Positions 8,417 through 18,951 are shown, counted from the stretch's first letter. The stretch: 64,000 bases of DNA from Paenibacillus sp. PL91 (GCF_012935325.2 NZ_JABBYG020000009.1:62001-126000), one strand, 5' to 3'. Notes: generated by a model from the sequence alone, not told the origin. Made by a program: numbers and translations.

Positions 8417-10123
8417 GTGCAAAGCTATCGCGTTGATTTTACTATGAATCAAGGGCATGAGATGACGCTTGATCGAGAAGGCGGCATATATAGGAGCGAG
8501 CTTGATGAAATCGAAATTCAAATGCTGCAGAGCGAGCGGATTCCTTTTCTGCTGCCAGTTGATTGGTTTGAGCTGGATGGCAAGCTAATCTTTCGATATA
8601 AGCTGTCGGGCATGAAAATGCTCCTTCACCGTCTGCAGCAGCAGAAGCTTACGATGGAGCAGTACTATTCGCTAATATTAGCCGTTACGGATGCTCTTTT
8701 TGAGTGCAAGCACTATATGCTGCGGCCGGAAGGCTGCTTGCTCGACGAGCAATTTATTTTTTTCGGGCATCATTTGCATGACATTCGCTTAGCATACGTG
8801 CCTATGAAAGGAGATGCTGCTGACCAAGCTGTCGGTACAGGCGACCTCTTGTCGTTGATTGTTCGTTTCACCTCGTATATCGATCAAATCGACGGAGAGG
8901 GATTAAAGCAGGTTCTGCATCATTTAACGGGTACAAGATGGCCGCTAGCTGAGCTGCGGGCTACGCTTCTGAAGCTGATAGGAGAACCTCCTTCCGTGCA
9001 GCATAATGGAGCAGTTCAAACGGTACATAGGCAGCAAGCACAACATTTTCGGCAAGAACATGAGTACCAGCAATCCCAGAACTCTAAGAAAGCGCAAGAG
9101 TCCCAGCAATCCCAGCGTTCCCGGCTAGCCGACGAGTCCCAGCAAACTCAGCAAGCCCGGCAAGTGCAAGAAGAATCCCAGCAAGCACAGCATTCCCGAC
9201 ATTCCTTTCAGTCTGTACATACAGAGACCTATTCATGGAAAAGCGATAATCAACAAGCTGAGCCGCCAAGCTTCCAAGACTTGCAGCAGCCACAGCAGAC
9301 TTTTTCCTCCCAGTTGGAAGCATATACTGACATAAATACTTCCTCTAACGATATTCTGGAGGATTGGGATGATAGCTTTGAAGAGACAACGTCAGATAAA
9401 AAGAAAAAATGGCTTCTATCAGCTGGTTTCATCATCGTGATAGCATGCGTATGGCGGTTTGTTTATTTTGTTGCTGAAACGAGGCAAAGCCTGCTGATCA
9501 GCTTGGGCATCACTCTGCTGCTTCTAGCTGGTATGCTGCTAGTTTGGAGGAAAACGCATGCCGCCTCATTGGATGCCGAATTTGATATGGACCAATATGA
9601 GCCAGACTTGAGAATGTTCCCAGAGCTTGCGAATATATACGATGAACAAAATAAGAGTACGACAGGTTCGAAGCCATCACCGGAAGACCATTATGAAGAG
9701 AGCAAGCCCCATTCTAAAGCTTCGCTGCATGTGGTCGCTGCGAATTCGATGTTTCCTATTGTTGAACCAACAGTTCAACTTGCGAGGGAGCAGCAAAAAG
9801 AGACTTCTGGCGAGCTTACTGAATGGCTCCAAAGAAGCTGGGAGGGCCAAGCTACGAGACTGGAATTAGTTGAGGGATGCTTTAAAATAGGCCGGATGGG
9901 CGAGCAGGTAAGCTATGCGGATATTGCCAGTGGAGTATCGCGCCTTCACTTGGAGATTGAGCGCTTGAAGGGGGAGTTTAAAGCAAAGGATCTGGGGTCC
10001 AGGAATGGCAGCCTGCTAAATGGACAAGCGATGATTCCTTACAAAAGCTATAAGCTTTCACTAGGCGACGTTATCCAATTAGCAGGCGAGAAAGGCCCTT
10101 CCTACGAGCTTAAATCGGTTTGA
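8417..10123 (+). CDS. DUF6382-FHA membrane protein at the end of the Tad operon
   Basis: About 568 residues. The N-terminal ~200 residues match the DUF6382 type often fused to FHA in Bacillales. Then come a Gln/Ser-rich low-complexity linker (coded by about 9010-9230), two membrane helices near the middle, and a C-terminal FHA domain with FKIGR, SRLHLEIE and LGSRNGSLLNG, the phosphothreonine-binding Arg, Ser-x-x-His and Asn positions. FHA domains read Ser/Thr phosphorylation, so this protein may link pilus assembly to kinase signalling (inference). GTG 8417 has GAAGG upstream; TTG 8396 is a longer alternative. Confidence 0.75.
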   Translation: MQSYRVDFTMNQGHEMTLDREGGIYRSELDEIEIQMLQSERIPFLLPVDWFELDGKLIFRYKLSGMKMLLHRLQQQKLTMEQYYSLILAVTDALFECKHYMLRPEGCLLDEQFIFFGHHLHDIRLAYVPMKGDAADQAVGTGDLLSLIVRFTSYIDQIDGEGLKQVLHHLTGTRWPLAELRATLLKLIGEPPSVQHNGAVQTVHRQQAQHFRQEHEYQQSQNSKKAQESQQSQRSRLADESQQTQQARQVQEESQQAQHSRHSFQSVHTETYSWKSDNQQAEPPSFQDLQQPQQTFSSQLEAYTDINTSSNDILEDWDDSFEETTSDKKKKWLLSAGFIIVIACVWRFVYFVAETRQSLLISLGITLLLLAGMLLVWRKTHAASLDAEFDMDQYEPDLRMFPELANIYDEQNKSTTGSKPSPEDHYEESKPHSKASLHVVAANSMFPIVEPTVQLAREQQKETSGELTEWLQRSWEGQATRLELVEGCFKIGRMGEQVSYADIASGVSRLHLEIERLKGEFKAKDLGSRNGSLLNGQAMIPYKSYKLSLGDVIQLAGEKGPSYELKSV

Positions 10124-10134
10124 AGAGATCTATC

Positions 10135-11040
10135 TTATCGATGACTGCCTACTAATTCATTCATGGCAGCATCCACGGTCGGATATTTGAAGGTAAATCC
10201 GTGCTCAAGCGCCTTGCGAGGCAGCGCCCGCTGCCCGTCTAGTAGCAGCGTTGACATTTCGCCAAACAATACCCGCATTAGTGCGGCTGGCACTGGAAAC
10301 CAATGCGGCCTTCCCATTGCCTTTCCAATTGCGCGGCCAAAAGCATCATTAGTGACTGGGTCGGGCGAGGAGCCGTTAACAGGTCCGCTTATGTCCTCAT
10401 TGTCTAATATAAACAAAATAAGCTGGATCATATCCTCGAGATGAATCCAAGAAAGCCACTGCTTTCCGCTGCCGATTTTGCCGCCTCCAAACAAGCGATA
10501 GGGCATGGCCATTAACGGGAAGGCGCCCTCCTTCTTGTCCAATACGACGCCAACACGGAGCTTGACCAGCCGCTTGGCAGGAATTGTGTCAGCGGCCTGC
10601 TCCCATTTTTGCACGACCTCCGATAAGAAATCAGTCACCTTAGTCGGGCTGGATTCATCGAAAATACCGTCTGGCGAAATGCCGTATGCAGAAATGCCTG
10701 AGGCATTCACGACAAGAGGAGGCTTGTACTTGAGCGATTGCATAAGCTTAGCGATGCGGGCTGCTGCTGTCATTCTTGATTGCATGACACGCTGCTTTGC
10801 AGCCGAAGTCCAGCGCTGATTAATCGATTCACCTGTAAGATTTACGATTGCGTCGATACCTTCAAGCAGTGCTGGAACAGCTTCAAGCTCGCTCCAGGTA
10901 AATCGGGTAACGCCAGAGGGCTCTGAACGCCCACTCGAACTCTGCCGAGAAATAATATAAACCTCATCGTTTCTCTCCAGTAAAGCTTTGGTTAGCGCAC
11001 GCCCGATAAAGCCAGTTCCACCAGCAATTGCAACCCGCAT
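10135..11040 (-). CDS. TIGR01777-family NAD(P)-dependent epimerase
   Basis: A 301-residue extended-SDR protein with Rossmann motif GGTGFIG at the N-terminus, NASGISAYG around the active site and the C-terminal DUF1731-type region (ALPRKALEHGFTFKYP). Homologues include B. subtilis YfhF and E. coli YfcH; the substrate is unknown. AAGGAG lies eight bases before ATG 11040, so this start is preferred over the in-frame ATG 11058. It converges on the FHA gene with an 11-base gap and may be co-transcribed with the lipoprotein gene upstream. Confidence 0.88.
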   Translation of the reverse strand: MRVAIAGGTGFIGRALTKALLERNDEVYIISRQSSSGRSEPSGVTRFTWSELEAVPALLEGIDAIVNLTGESINQRWTSAAKQRVMQSRMTAAARIAKLMQSLKYKPPLVVNASGISAYGISPDGIFDESSPTKVTDFLSEVVQKWEQAADTIPAKRLVKLRVGVVLDKKEGAFPLMAMPYRLFGGGKIGSGKQWLSWIHLEDMIQLILFILDNEDISGPVNGSSPDPVTNDAFGRAIGKAMGRPHWFPVPAALMRVLFGEMSTLLLDGQRALPRKALEHGFTFKYPTVDAAMNELVGSHR

Positions 11041-11072
11041 CCCTGTCCGCTCCTTCATTCACATCTACCTTA

Positions 11073-11564
11073 TTACTTGATTTCCTCGATTTTAACGAGC
11101 CAATTTTGTTTGAGGGTCGCTTCGCCTTCAATCGCTTTTTCTTTATATTCGAATTTTACTTTTGCTTGATCAGGCAAAGCTTCAATCGTGCTCTTTTGCT
11201 CTTCCGTTATTTGCATCGGAATGGTCCCAGTCGCCGTTTCGATTTCTATGGAGTGCGAGTCGCTCAGACCGCTGTACGTTCCTTCACTAACTTTGACTGG
11301 GTCTGCCGGCTCCTCGATTCCACCGTTGTTGGCTGGAGCTTCAGTCGGCTCAGGCGTGGATACATCAGGCTCAAGCACCCCGCTTTCCTCAGGCAATTCG
11401 CTGACTGCCGGTCCTTCCTCTATCGTTCCTTGTTGTTCGTTTCCTTTATTTTCATTGTTTGCGTTCGTACCGCTACAAGCTGATGTGGCAAGCATAACAG
11501 CTAGAAGAACTGCTCCTGCTGCAACTGCTTTTTTGCTTCTTCTTCGCTTCGATGAGTTCATCAT
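11073..11564 (-). CDS. Predicted lipoprotein of unknown function
   Basis: A 163-residue secreted protein with a basic start (KRRRSKK), a hydrophobic signal, lipobox ATSAC with the cysteine as predicted lipid site, then a Pro/Glu/Asn-rich linker and a small C-terminal beta-rich domain (VSEGTYSGLSDSHSIEIE, VKFEYKEKAIEGEATL). GGAGG is 8 bases upstream of ATG 11564; the longer GTG start would overlap that ribosome site. No enzyme family is recognised. Confidence 0.75.
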   Translation of the reverse strand: MMNSSKRRRSKKAVAAGAVLLAVMLATSACSGTNANNENKGNEQQGTIEEGPAVSELPEESGVLEPDVSTPEPTEAPANNGGIEEPADPVKVSEGTYSGLSDSHSIEIETATGTIPMQITEEQKSTIEALPDQAKVKFEYKEKAIEGEATLKQNWLVKIEEIK

Positions 11565-11683
11565 TAGAACCACCTCCTGTATGTAATAACGAAATTAACG
11601 CTGGATAGGTTACATTTATATATAACCGAATATGAAAGCTGTGAAGCAAATGGCATACTCAACCTGCCTGCTTCTGCAGAAAG

Positions 11684-11730
11684 TAATAAATGAGCTTAAG
11701 CCGCACGGAGCGGCTCAAACTCATTTATTA
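11684..11730 (-). terminator. Hairpin terminator overlapping the DUF2621 stop codon
   Basis: Inverted arms TAATAAATGAG...CTCATTTATTA with an inner AAGCCG/CGGCT stem. The right arm contains the TGA stop of the leftward gene. Confidence 0.6.
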
Positions 11731-12158
11731 AGTAAATGCTTATAGGGTCCGTAGTCAATGCCTTGACGCTCAAGGAAGGTAACTAGGCTGCGGTAATCAC
11801 GTTTTGGAGTTGCTCGTATGTAGCCTTCGATGCAGTGCTCGCGCGTTACGGTCGATGCGCCGTATTCAATCGCCACCTGGCCGATTTTGGCCGCGATGGA
11901 ATGTTTAGCTATATCGCGAAAAGCGCTTGGCACTGGAGATACAAGCTCATCCAGCAGCTCTTTGGAATCGTCGTTCCACATGCTGCGGCTGCGCTCTACC
12001 CAGTAATTTTGCCAATCGAGCTTAGACTTGCCGTCTCGCATCGGAAGCACCTTGAGAAATTTTCGAAACATGAAAAATCCGCCAATCGACATAGCCCCAA
12101 CCATGACGATCGCCCAAAAAACGATAAAATACATAAACCAATCGGGCGCAACTTTCAT
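11721..12158 (-). CDS. DUF2621 family membrane-anchored protein (YneK-like)
   Basis: A 145-residue protein with one N-terminal membrane span (FMYFIVFWAIVMVGAMSIGGF) and a cytoplasmic helical domain. The C-terminal part resembles the small helical PCP-reductase-like domain (IAAKIGQVAIEYGASTVTREHCIEGYI, then PKRDYRSL). B. subtilis YneK belongs to the same family; function unknown. It is divergent from endonuclease IV, with about 100 bases between them. Confidence 0.75.
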   Translation of the reverse strand: MKVAPDWFMYFIVFWAIVMVGAMSIGGFFMFRKFLKVLPMRDGKSKLDWQNYWVERSRSMWNDDSKELLDELVSPVPSAFRDIAKHSIAAKIGQVAIEYGASTVTREHCIEGYIRATPKRDYRSLVTFLERQGIDYGPYKHLLNK

Positions 12159-12259
12159 ACGTGTCTTTCACCTCAATAATGAATTATACCGTATTCCTAG
12201 ATTTATTTCGACATTCCTTGTAAAATAAGGTTTGATCAACCGAAAGGGGCGAAAGATTC

Positions 12260-13390
12260 ATGTTGAAAATAGGTTCCCATGTATCATTTTCGGACAAGGG
12301 GCTGCTGACTGCAGCGCAAGAAGCATTATCCTATGGCTCAGGTACGTTCATGATCTACACCGGCGCACCGCAGAATACAAGACGGAAGCCGGTCGACACG
12401 TTATATATTGAAGAAGGCAAGGCGCTAATGGAGCAATCCGGCATCAATGAAATAGTCGTACATGCTCCGTATATCGTTAACTTAGGCTCGTACAAGGATT
12501 CAACGTATGAGCTCGCGGTTTCTTTCTTGCAGGAAGAAATTCGTCGTACAGACTATATCGGTGTTCGTAATATTGTCCTTCATCCGGGCGCTTATACGGA
12601 TAAGGATGCCGAATATGGCATTGTCCGTATTGCAGAGGGCTTAAATGAAGTGCTTGCCGGTACCAAGGAAACGAATGTGAACATCGCGCTTGAGACGATG
12701 GCGGGCAAAGGCACCGAAATCGGCCGCAGCTTTGAAGAGATTGCAGCGATTATCGACAAGGTACAGGATAATCATCGCCTGACCGTATGTATGGACACCT
12801 GCCATATGCATGATGCTGGCTATGATCTCGTTAATGATCTGGACGGCGTGCTGGAGCAGTTTGACCGTATAGTTGGTCTTGACCGCGTAGCGGTCGTTCA
12901 CGTGAATGACAGCAAAAATTCGCGCGGCGCAGGCAAGGACAGGCATGCTCCGGTCGGCGCAGGCTGGCTTGGACATGAAGCAATCCAAAGGATCGTTAGT
13001 CATGAAGGGCTAAAAGGTCGTCCTTTCATTTTGGAAACGCCATGGATCGGCAAGGAAGACAAGACGGAGCGGCCAATGTATGAAGCGGAAATCGCCTTGT
13101 TAAACGGCAATGGCAGAAGCCGCTTAGGTGAAACGTTCTTCGAGGACGTAGAGCGTCTGCACCATTTCTTCGGCAAGCAAGAAATTGATCCTAGAGTTTT
13201 TGTACTGTCCACATGGGATTTGCTGAAAAATGATGCGAAAGCGAAAAAAGCAGACCCGCGCGAGCCAATGGAGCGTCTATACGACCTTGTGATCGCAGGC
13301 CAGCCGCTATCTTCCGAATTGACGGAGGAACAAATCAATCAGCGGATTACCGCTTGGTTTGGCGGCAAGGAGCTGCTCGCTAAGGTTTAA
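12260..13390 (+). CDS. nfo: Endonuclease IV with a C-terminal extension
   Basis: An AP endonuclease that cleaves the backbone 5' to abasic sites in base-excision repair. The TIM barrel covers residues 1 to about 285, and the metal-binding positions are all visible: [42 protein letters not shown] and LETPW. The protein is 376 residues, roughly 80-90 longer than typical Nfo. The extra tail ([19 protein letters not shown] to the end) is predicted helical and has no recognised domain. AAAGGGGCG precedes ATG 12260. Confidence 0.95.
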   Translation: MLKIGSHVSFSDKGLLTAAQEALSYGSGTFMIYTGAPQNTRRKPVDTLYIEEGKALMEQSGINEIVVHAPYIVNLGSYKDSTYELAVSFLQEEIRRTDYIGVRNIVLHPGAYTDKDAEYGIVRIAEGLNEVLAGTKETNVNIALETMAGKGTEIGRSFEEIAAIIDKVQDNHRLTVCMDTCHMHDAGYDLVNDLDGVLEQFDRIVGLDRVAVVHVNDSKNSRGAGKDRHAPVGAGWLGHEAIQRIVSHEGLKGRPFILETPWIGKEDKTERPMYEAEIALLNGNGRSRLGETFFEDVERLHHFFGKQEIDPRVFVLSTWDLLKNDAKAKKADPREPMERLYDLVIAGQPLSSELTEEQINQRITAWFGGKELLAKV

Positions 13391-13441
13391 TATCGATTTA
13401 ATCATTCATTTTATATCGTTGTGAAAGGAAGTTTGAAGTCC

Positions 13442-14344
13442 ATGTCATCCCAATCCACCCCGTCCGATATCAGCAATGCGTTCGGCGGAAAAAGCGGCCG
13501 TGCCCGCATGCTGATTTCTTGCCCGGATCGTTCGGGCATCGTTGCGGCCGTATCGCATTTCCTATATGAGCACGGAGCGAATATCGTACAATCGGATCAA
13601 TATACGATGGATCCGGAAGGCGGCATGTTTTTTATCCGCTTCGAATTTGATTTGCTTGATTTAGATAAGGAGCTTCCTATTCTCGTAGAGGATTTCGCAA
13701 GAGTAGCGGATCGTTTCGATATGAAATGGCATACCTTCCGTGCGAGCCGCAAGAAGCGTCTTGCCGTATTTGTATCCAAGGAGGATCATTGCTTGCTTGA
13801 GCTGCTGTGGCAGTGGAAGGCAGGAGATCTCGATGCCGATATCTCAATGGTTATCAGCAATCATCCGGATATGCGGGAGCTTGTCGAATCCTTCGGCATT
13901 GCCTACCACCATATCCCGGTCACGGCTGCTACGAAGGCTGAGGCGGAGCGCAAGCAAATGGAGGTTGTCGCGGATAAGGCGGATATCGTCGTATTGGCGC
14001 GCTACATGCAAATTATTTCGCCGAAGTTTATCGAGCAGTTTCCGAATCGCATCATTAATATTCACCATTCGTTCCTTCCGGCATTCGTGGGCGGCAAGCC
14101 CTATGCACAGGCGTATACGCGCGGCGTGAAAATCATTGGAGCAACAGCACATTACGTGACGGAGGAGCTAGACGGCGGACCAATTATCGAGCAGGACGTT
14201 CAGCGCGTCAGCCACCGCGACAATGTGGACGATTTGAAACGTATTGGGCGGACGATTGAGCGTGTTGTGCTTGCTCGGGCTGTAAAATGGCATATTGAAG
14301 ATCGCGTAATCGTGCATAATAACAAAACGGTTGTATTCAACTAG
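13442..14344 (+). CDS. purU: Formyltetrahydrofolate deformylase
   Basis: Hydrolyses 10-formyl-THF to formate and THF, balancing one-carbon pools. The 300-residue protein has an N-terminal ACT domain (MLISCPDRSGIVAAVSHFL) and a C-terminal formyltransferase-fold domain with IINIHHSFLPAFVGGKPY (catalytic Asn-His) and HYVTEELDGGPIIEQD. AAAGGAAG precedes ATG 13442; the in-frame GTG at 13421 is less likely. Only 51 bases follow the nfo stop, so co-transcription is possible. Confidence 0.95.
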   Translation: MSSQSTPSDISNAFGGKSGRARMLISCPDRSGIVAAVSHFLYEHGANIVQSDQYTMDPEGGMFFIRFEFDLLDLDKELPILVEDFARVADRFDMKWHTFRASRKKRLAVFVSKEDHCLLELLWQWKAGDLDADISMVISNHPDMRELVESFGIAYHHIPVTAATKAEAERKQMEVVADKADIVVLARYMQIISPKFIEQFPNRIINIHHSFLPAFVGGKPYAQAYTRGVKIIGATAHYVTEELDGGPIIEQDVQRVSHRDNVDDLKRIGRTIERVVLARAVKWHIEDRVIVHNNKTVVFN

Positions 14345-14507
14345 CTGTATAATTATGCGGGTGTTCTTTTATTTATGATGGAAAACAAGCACCCAGAGTG
14401 ATACAATATTCAAAGTTATTGCGTACTGGTATGACGCTGCAATCGTTATTGAGAAACCATATGACGAGACGAAATTAGACTAGAGTAGACCATAGGAGGC
14501 AAATGGA

Positions 14508-16526
14508 ATGACTGTTACACAAAAATCAATTGAACAGCTATCAATCGATACGATCCGTACACTGGCGATCGACTCCATCGAGAAAGCGAAATCAGGCCAC
14601 CCTGGTATGCCAATGGGCGCTGCGCCAATGGGCTATCAGCTGTTTGCAAAAAATATGAAGCACAACCCATCGAACCCGACATGGATTAACCGCGACCGCT
14701 TTGTTTTGTCAGCTGGCCACGGCTCTATGCTGCTTTACAGCCTTCTTCACCTTTCCGGCTATGACTTGCCGCTTGAAGAGCTGAAAAACTTCCGTCAATG
14801 GGGCTCCCTGACACCAGGACACCCTGAGTTTGGCCACACAGCCGGCGTTGATGCAACGACTGGTCCGCTTGGACAAGGTATTGCAATGGCAGTTGGTATG
14901 GCGATTGCGGAAGCACAGCTTGGCGCTACTTACAACAAAGAAGGCCACGATCTAATCAACCACTTCACATATTCCATTTGCGGCGACGGCGATTTGATGG
15001 AGGGCGTATCCCACGAGGCTGCTTCCTTCGCAGGCCACTTGCAGCTTGGCAAATTGGTTGTTCTATATGATTCCAACGATATCTCGCTTGATGGCGAGCT
15101 GAGCCTTTCCTATTCCGAGAGCGTTCAAAAGCGTTTTGAAGGCTACGGCTGGCAAGTGCTTCGCGTAGAAGACGGCAACGACCTTGCTGCCCTTTCCAAA
15201 GCGGTTGCTGATGCGCAGGAAGATCTTTCCAAACCGACTTTGATCGAAGTAAAAACGGTTATCGGCTACGGCAGCCCGAACAAAGGCGGCAAAGGCGGAC
15301 ATGCAGGTCCTCACGGATCACCGCTTGGCGCTGATGAAACCAAATTGACGAAGCAAGCTTACGGTTGGTCGGAAGATCTTCAGTTCCATGTGCCTGACGA
15401 GGTTCGCGCTCATTTCGCAGATGTGAAAAGCAGCGGCGAGCAAGCCAATGCAGAGTGGGATGCAAGCTTTGCAGCATATAAAGCAGCTTTCCCTGAGCTA
15501 GCGGCTCAGTTCGAGCTTGCAATCTCCGGCGCATTGCCAGAGGGCTGGGATGCCGACCTTCCTGCATACACAACGGCAGACAACGCGGTATCGACTCGCG
15601 TAGCTTCAGGCAACGCGCTTAACGGTCTTGCGAAAAACGTACCTACGATTTTCGGCGGATCCGCTGACCTTGAGAGCTCGACAATGACTCACTTAAAAGG
15701 TTTGACGCAGTTCAAACCAGGCAGCTACGATGGCCGCAATCTGTACTACGGTGTTCGTGAATTCGGTATGGCTGCTGCAATGAACGGTATTGCGCTGCAC
15801 TCCGGCTTGAAAGTATTCGGCGGTACGTTCTTCGTATTTACGGATTACCTTCGTCCTGCTGTCCGTCTTGCTGCATTGATGAAGCTTCCTGTCGTTTATG
15901 TATTGACGCATGACAGTATCGCAGTTGGCGAAGACGGCCCTACGCATGAGCCGATCGAGCAGCTTGCTTCGATCCGCATCATCCCTGACCTTACGGTTAT
16001 TCGTCCGGCTGATGCTAACGAAACTTCAGCAGCTTGGGCATATGCCGTTGAGAATACAGGCAACCCGGTAGCACTTGTGCTTACTCGTCAAAACCTGCCT
16101 ATCCTTGAAGGCACAGTGAGCGATGTTCACGCCAACCTTCGCCGCGGAGCATACGTGGTATCCGATGCTGCAAACGGCAAGCCGCAAGCGCAAATTCTTG
16201 CAACAGGCTCTGAGGTGCAACTAGCTGTAGCTGCTCAAAAAGCTTTGGCAGAAGAGGGCATTCAAGTGCGTGTCGTCAGCATGCCGAGCTGGGATTTGTT
16301 CGAGAAGCAATCGAAGGAATACAAAAACTCTGTCATTCTTCCTGAGGTTAAAGCCCGCCTTGCAATCGAAATGGCTCATCCATTCGGCTGGGATCGTTAC
16401 ACAGGAGACCAAGGCGATATTCTTGCTATCGACCGTTTCGGCGCATCCGCACCTGGCGATCGCGTAATCAAAGAATATGGCTTTACGGTTGAAAATGTTG
16501 TTAGCAAAGTAAAAGCAATGCTGTAA
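14508..16526 (+). CDS. tkt: Transketolase
   Basis: A thiamine-diphosphate enzyme of the non-oxidative pentose phosphate pathway. The 672-residue protein is full length. It has the ThDP motif [14 protein letters not shown], the N-terminal [12 protein letters not shown], pyrimidine-domain residues in [17 protein letters not shown], and [18 protein letters not shown]. Strong ribosome site AGGAGG before ATG 14508. Codon choice is markedly more uniform than in its neighbours, consistent with high expression. ppnP follows after 49 bases. Confidence 0.97.
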   Translation: MTVTQKSIEQLSIDTIRTLAIDSIEKAKSGHPGMPMGAAPMGYQLFAKNMKHNPSNPTWINRDRFVLSAGHGSMLLYSLLHLSGYDLPLEELKNFRQWGSLTPGHPEFGHTAGVDATTGPLGQGIAMAVGMAIAEAQLGATYNKEGHDLINHFTYSICGDGDLMEGVSHEAASFAGHLQLGKLVVLYDSNDISLDGELSLSYSESVQKRFEGYGWQVLRVEDGNDLAALSKAVADAQEDLSKPTLIEVKTVIGYGSPNKGGKGGHAGPHGSPLGADETKLTKQAYGWSEDLQFHVPDEVRAHFADVKSSGEQANAEWDASFAAYKAAFPELAAQFELAISGALPEGWDADLPAYTTADNAVSTRVASGNALNGLAKNVPTIFGGSADLESSTMTHLKGLTQFKPGSYDGRNLYYGVREFGMAAAMNGIALHSGLKVFGGTFFVFTDYLRPAVRLAALMKLPVVYVLTHDSIAVGEDGPTHEPIEQLASIRIIPDLTVIRPADANETSAAWAYAVENTGNPVALVLTRQNLPILEGTVSDVHANLRRGAYVVSDAANGKPQAQILATGSEVQLAVAAQKALAEEGIQVRVVSMPSWDLFEKQSKEYKNSVILPEVKARLAIEMAHPFGWDRYTGDQGDILAIDRFGASAPGDRVIKEYGFTVENVVSKVKAML

Positions 16527-16575
16527 TAGCGTTTCAAGCTTTAGCATCCGATATATAAGGGAGATCACAGCTACC

Positions 16576-16893
16576 ATGTCTCAATTCGATAACGTATCGA
16601 TCGTCAAGAAGGCTAACGTCTACTTCGATGGTAAAGTAACGAGCCGCGTTGTATTGTTCGCGGATGGCACTAAAAAAACACTCGGTATTATGTTGCCGGG
16701 CGACTACGAGTTTGGAACAGACTGCGTCGAAATCATGGAGATTTTAGCCGGCGATTTGAAAGTGCTGCTGCCTGGCGAAACCGAGTGGCTGCACATTCAA
16801 GGCGAAGGCGAATTCAAAGTGCCTGCGAACACGAAATTCAAGCTTCAAGTTGCTGAAGTATCGGATTACTGCTGCTCGTACATTTACGAGTAG
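16576..16893 (+). CDS. ppnP: Pyrimidine/purine nucleoside phosphorylase PpnP (DUF1255)
   Basis: A 105-residue cupin-fold protein. Family members phosphorolyse several nucleosides to the base and ribose-1-phosphate. Family hallmarks are [29 protein letters not shown] and the C-terminal SDYCCSY. Placement next to tkt is sensible because ribose-1-phosphate feeds the pentose phosphate pathway (inference). A strong terminator follows. Confidence 0.93.
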   Translation: MSQFDNVSIVKKANVYFDGKVTSRVVLFADGTKKTLGIMLPGDYEFGTDCVEIMEILAGDLKVLLPGETEWLHIQGEGEFKVPANTKFKLQVAEVSDYCCSYIYE

Positions 16894-16913
16894 ACCTGCC
16901 TGCCAAGGCTTAA

Positions 16914-16965
16914 AAGAGGCTTTCCACACCGGATATCAATCACCGGGGGAAGGCCTCTTTTTTTT
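16914..16965 (+). terminator. Rho-independent terminator after ppnP
   Basis: Stem AGAGGC...GCCTCT extended by TTTCC/GGAA pairing, followed by a run of eight T. Confidence 0.85.
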
Positions 16966-17100
16966 GCCTGCTCATAATCCCTAATATCGTGCTACCAATC
17001 TTAAAACATTGTTATATAAGGACCTGGCTCCGCAGCGCTACAATTAGTCTTGTAATCGCTAACATAGAAAAAACATTAAGGATGGAAGGGGGAGAACCTA

Positions 17101-18015
17101 TTGAAACAACGGATTGCACGGAGGTGGAACTTCAAGCTTACTTGGCCGCTTCATATCATGCTGGTGCCGGGAATTGTGCTAGTTCTTATTTTCTCATATT
17201 TGCCGATGCTGGGACTTGTAATGGCCTTTCAGGACTTTCAGCCGCAGTTAGGCTTCTTCCGTTCCGATTGGATCGGCTTTGAGAACTTTAGGCTCATGTT
17301 CGAATATCCGGATGCAAGGCAGGTCATTTGGAACACCTTGCTTATCGCAGTCATTAAAATTGTAGCTCACCTGATTGTGCCGCTGGTGTTTGCGCTCTTG
17401 CTTAACGAGGTGCGGAAAATGGTATTTAAGCGGTTCGTGCAGACGTTTGTATACTTGCCGCATTTTCTATCCTGGGTCATTCTCGGTGGGATTTTGCTGG
17501 ACATGCTGTCGACCGACGGCGGACTAGTGAATCAAGCGCTTGGCTGGATAGGAATTGAACCGATCTTCTTCCTCGGCAACGGCGATTGGTTCCGATTCAC
17601 GATCATCGTCAGTGACGTATGGAAGGACTTTGGTTTTTCGACGATCATCTTTCTGGCTGCGCTTTCCGGCATCAATCCTGACTTTTACGAGGCTGCGCTT
17701 ATTGACGGAGCAAATCGGTGGCAGCAGACTCTGTCGATCACGATTCCGTCGCTCATTCCGATTACGATTGTGGTCGCAACGCTGTCGCTCGGAAATATTT
17801 TGAACGCAGGCTTTGATCAAATCTTCAATCTTTACAATCCGCTGGTCTACGAAAAAGGCGATATCATCGATACTTATGTTTATCGCGTAGGGCTAATCGG
17901 CGGGGACTTCGGCTTTGGTACTGCGGTGGGCGTGTTCAAGTCGCTAGTCAGCTTCGTTCTGATCGTCATCTCGTACCGGCTCGCCTATAAGCTGGCCAAT
18001 TACCGCATCTTCTAA
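17101..18015 (+). CDS. Carbohydrate ABC transporter permease, LplB family
   Basis: A 304-residue inner-membrane permease with six predicted spans and the EAA loop YEAALIDGANRWQQTLSITI, which docks the ATPase. LplB/YtcP-type permeases in Bacillales import oligosaccharides or plant-polymer fragments. It begins an operon with a second permease, a binding lipoprotein, a YesM/YesN pair and a GH43 enzyme. No ATPase gene is present, so a shared MsmX-type ATPase is expected (family knowledge). GGAGAACC precedes the TTG start. Confidence 0.9.
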   Translation: MKQRIARRWNFKLTWPLHIMLVPGIVLVLIFSYLPMLGLVMAFQDFQPQLGFFRSDWIGFENFRLMFEYPDARQVIWNTLLIAVIKIVAHLIVPLVFALLLNEVRKMVFKRFVQTFVYLPHFLSWVILGGILLDMLSTDGGLVNQALGWIGIEPIFFLGNGDWFRFTIIVSDVWKDFGFSTIIFLAALSGINPDFYEAALIDGANRWQQTLSITIPSLIPITIVVATLSLGNILNAGFDQIFNLYNPLVYEKGDIIDTYVYRVGLIGGDFGFGTAVGVFKSLVSFVLIVISYRLAYKLANYRIF

Positions 18016-18030
18016 AAAGGGGGGAGTCAG

Positions 18031-18912
18031 ATGCATCATCAATCGTTAACTTATCGTATTTTTTCAGTAGGAAATGGCGTGTTTCTAGCTTTGTTGTCCT
18101 TCCTATGTATCGCTCCTCTGCTTCACGTGCTAGCGGTATCGTTCAGCTCATCGGCGGCTGCGGATGCGAACATCGTGAAGCTGTGGCCGATTGGTTTTTC
18201 GCTCGAAGCCTATAAGGTGACGTTAACCAATGCCAATTTTGTAGGCTCGTTCGTGAACTCGGTTTTGCGGACCGTGCTCGGTACGTCCATAGCTGTAGGC
18301 TTGTCCGTACTGATCGGATATTCGCTGTCGAAGGAAACCAATGAGTTCAAAGGACGCAATATGTATGCTTGGTTCTTCGTGTTCACCATGCTGTTCAGCG
18401 GCGGCCTTATTCCCGGATACATGGTCGTTCAGAAGCTTGGCTTGCTGAATTCGATTTGGGCGCTCGTGCTTCCGGGAGCGGTTAGCGTGTATAATACGAT
18501 CTTGTTGATGAATTTTTTTCGAACCTCGGTGCCGAAGGCGCTGGAGGAAGCCGCGTTTATTGATGGCGCGGGACATTTTCGGGCATTATGGAAAATCTAC
18601 TTGCCGATCTCGCTGCCTTCCCTTGCCACGATCTCGTTGTTTACGATGGTTGGGCACTGGAATGCTTGGTTCGACGGTCTTATCTATATGACGCAAACGG
18701 ACAAGTATCCGATGTCGACGCTGCTTCAAACGCTTGTCGTGCAGCGCGATTTGAGCAGCATGAGCGTCAACGCCGACGAGATGAAGGAGCTTTCGAATCG
18801 AACGGTGAAGACAGCCCAAATCTTTATCGCTACACTGCCGATCATTGCCGTCTATCCATTTTTGCAAAAGTTTTTCGTTAAAGGAATCGTGCTTGGCTCC
18901 GTAAAGGAATAG
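18031..18912 (+). CDS. Carbohydrate ABC transporter permease, YtcP/LplC family
   Basis: A 293-residue six-span permease and partner of the LplB-type permease. The EAA loop is LEEAAFIDGAGHFRALWKIY. AAAAGGGGGGAG precedes ATG 18031, 15 bases after the upstream stop. The C-terminal KFFVKGIVLGSVKE is the standard ending of this family. Confidence 0.92.
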   Translation: MHHQSLTYRIFSVGNGVFLALLSFLCIAPLLHVLAVSFSSSAAADANIVKLWPIGFSLEAYKVTLTNANFVGSFVNSVLRTVLGTSIAVGLSVLIGYSLSKETNEFKGRNMYAWFFVFTMLFSGGLIPGYMVVQKLGLLNSIWALVLPGAVSVYNTILLMNFFRTSVPKALEEAAFIDGAGHFRALWKIYLPISLPSLATISLFTMVGHWNAWFDGLIYMTQTDKYPMSTLLQTLVVQRDLSSMSVNADEMKELSNRTVKTAQIFIATLPIIAVYPFLQKFFVKGIVLGSVKE

Positions 18913-18951
18913 GGTTGAATCCGATAGAAGAATATGAAGGGGGAAGTTATT

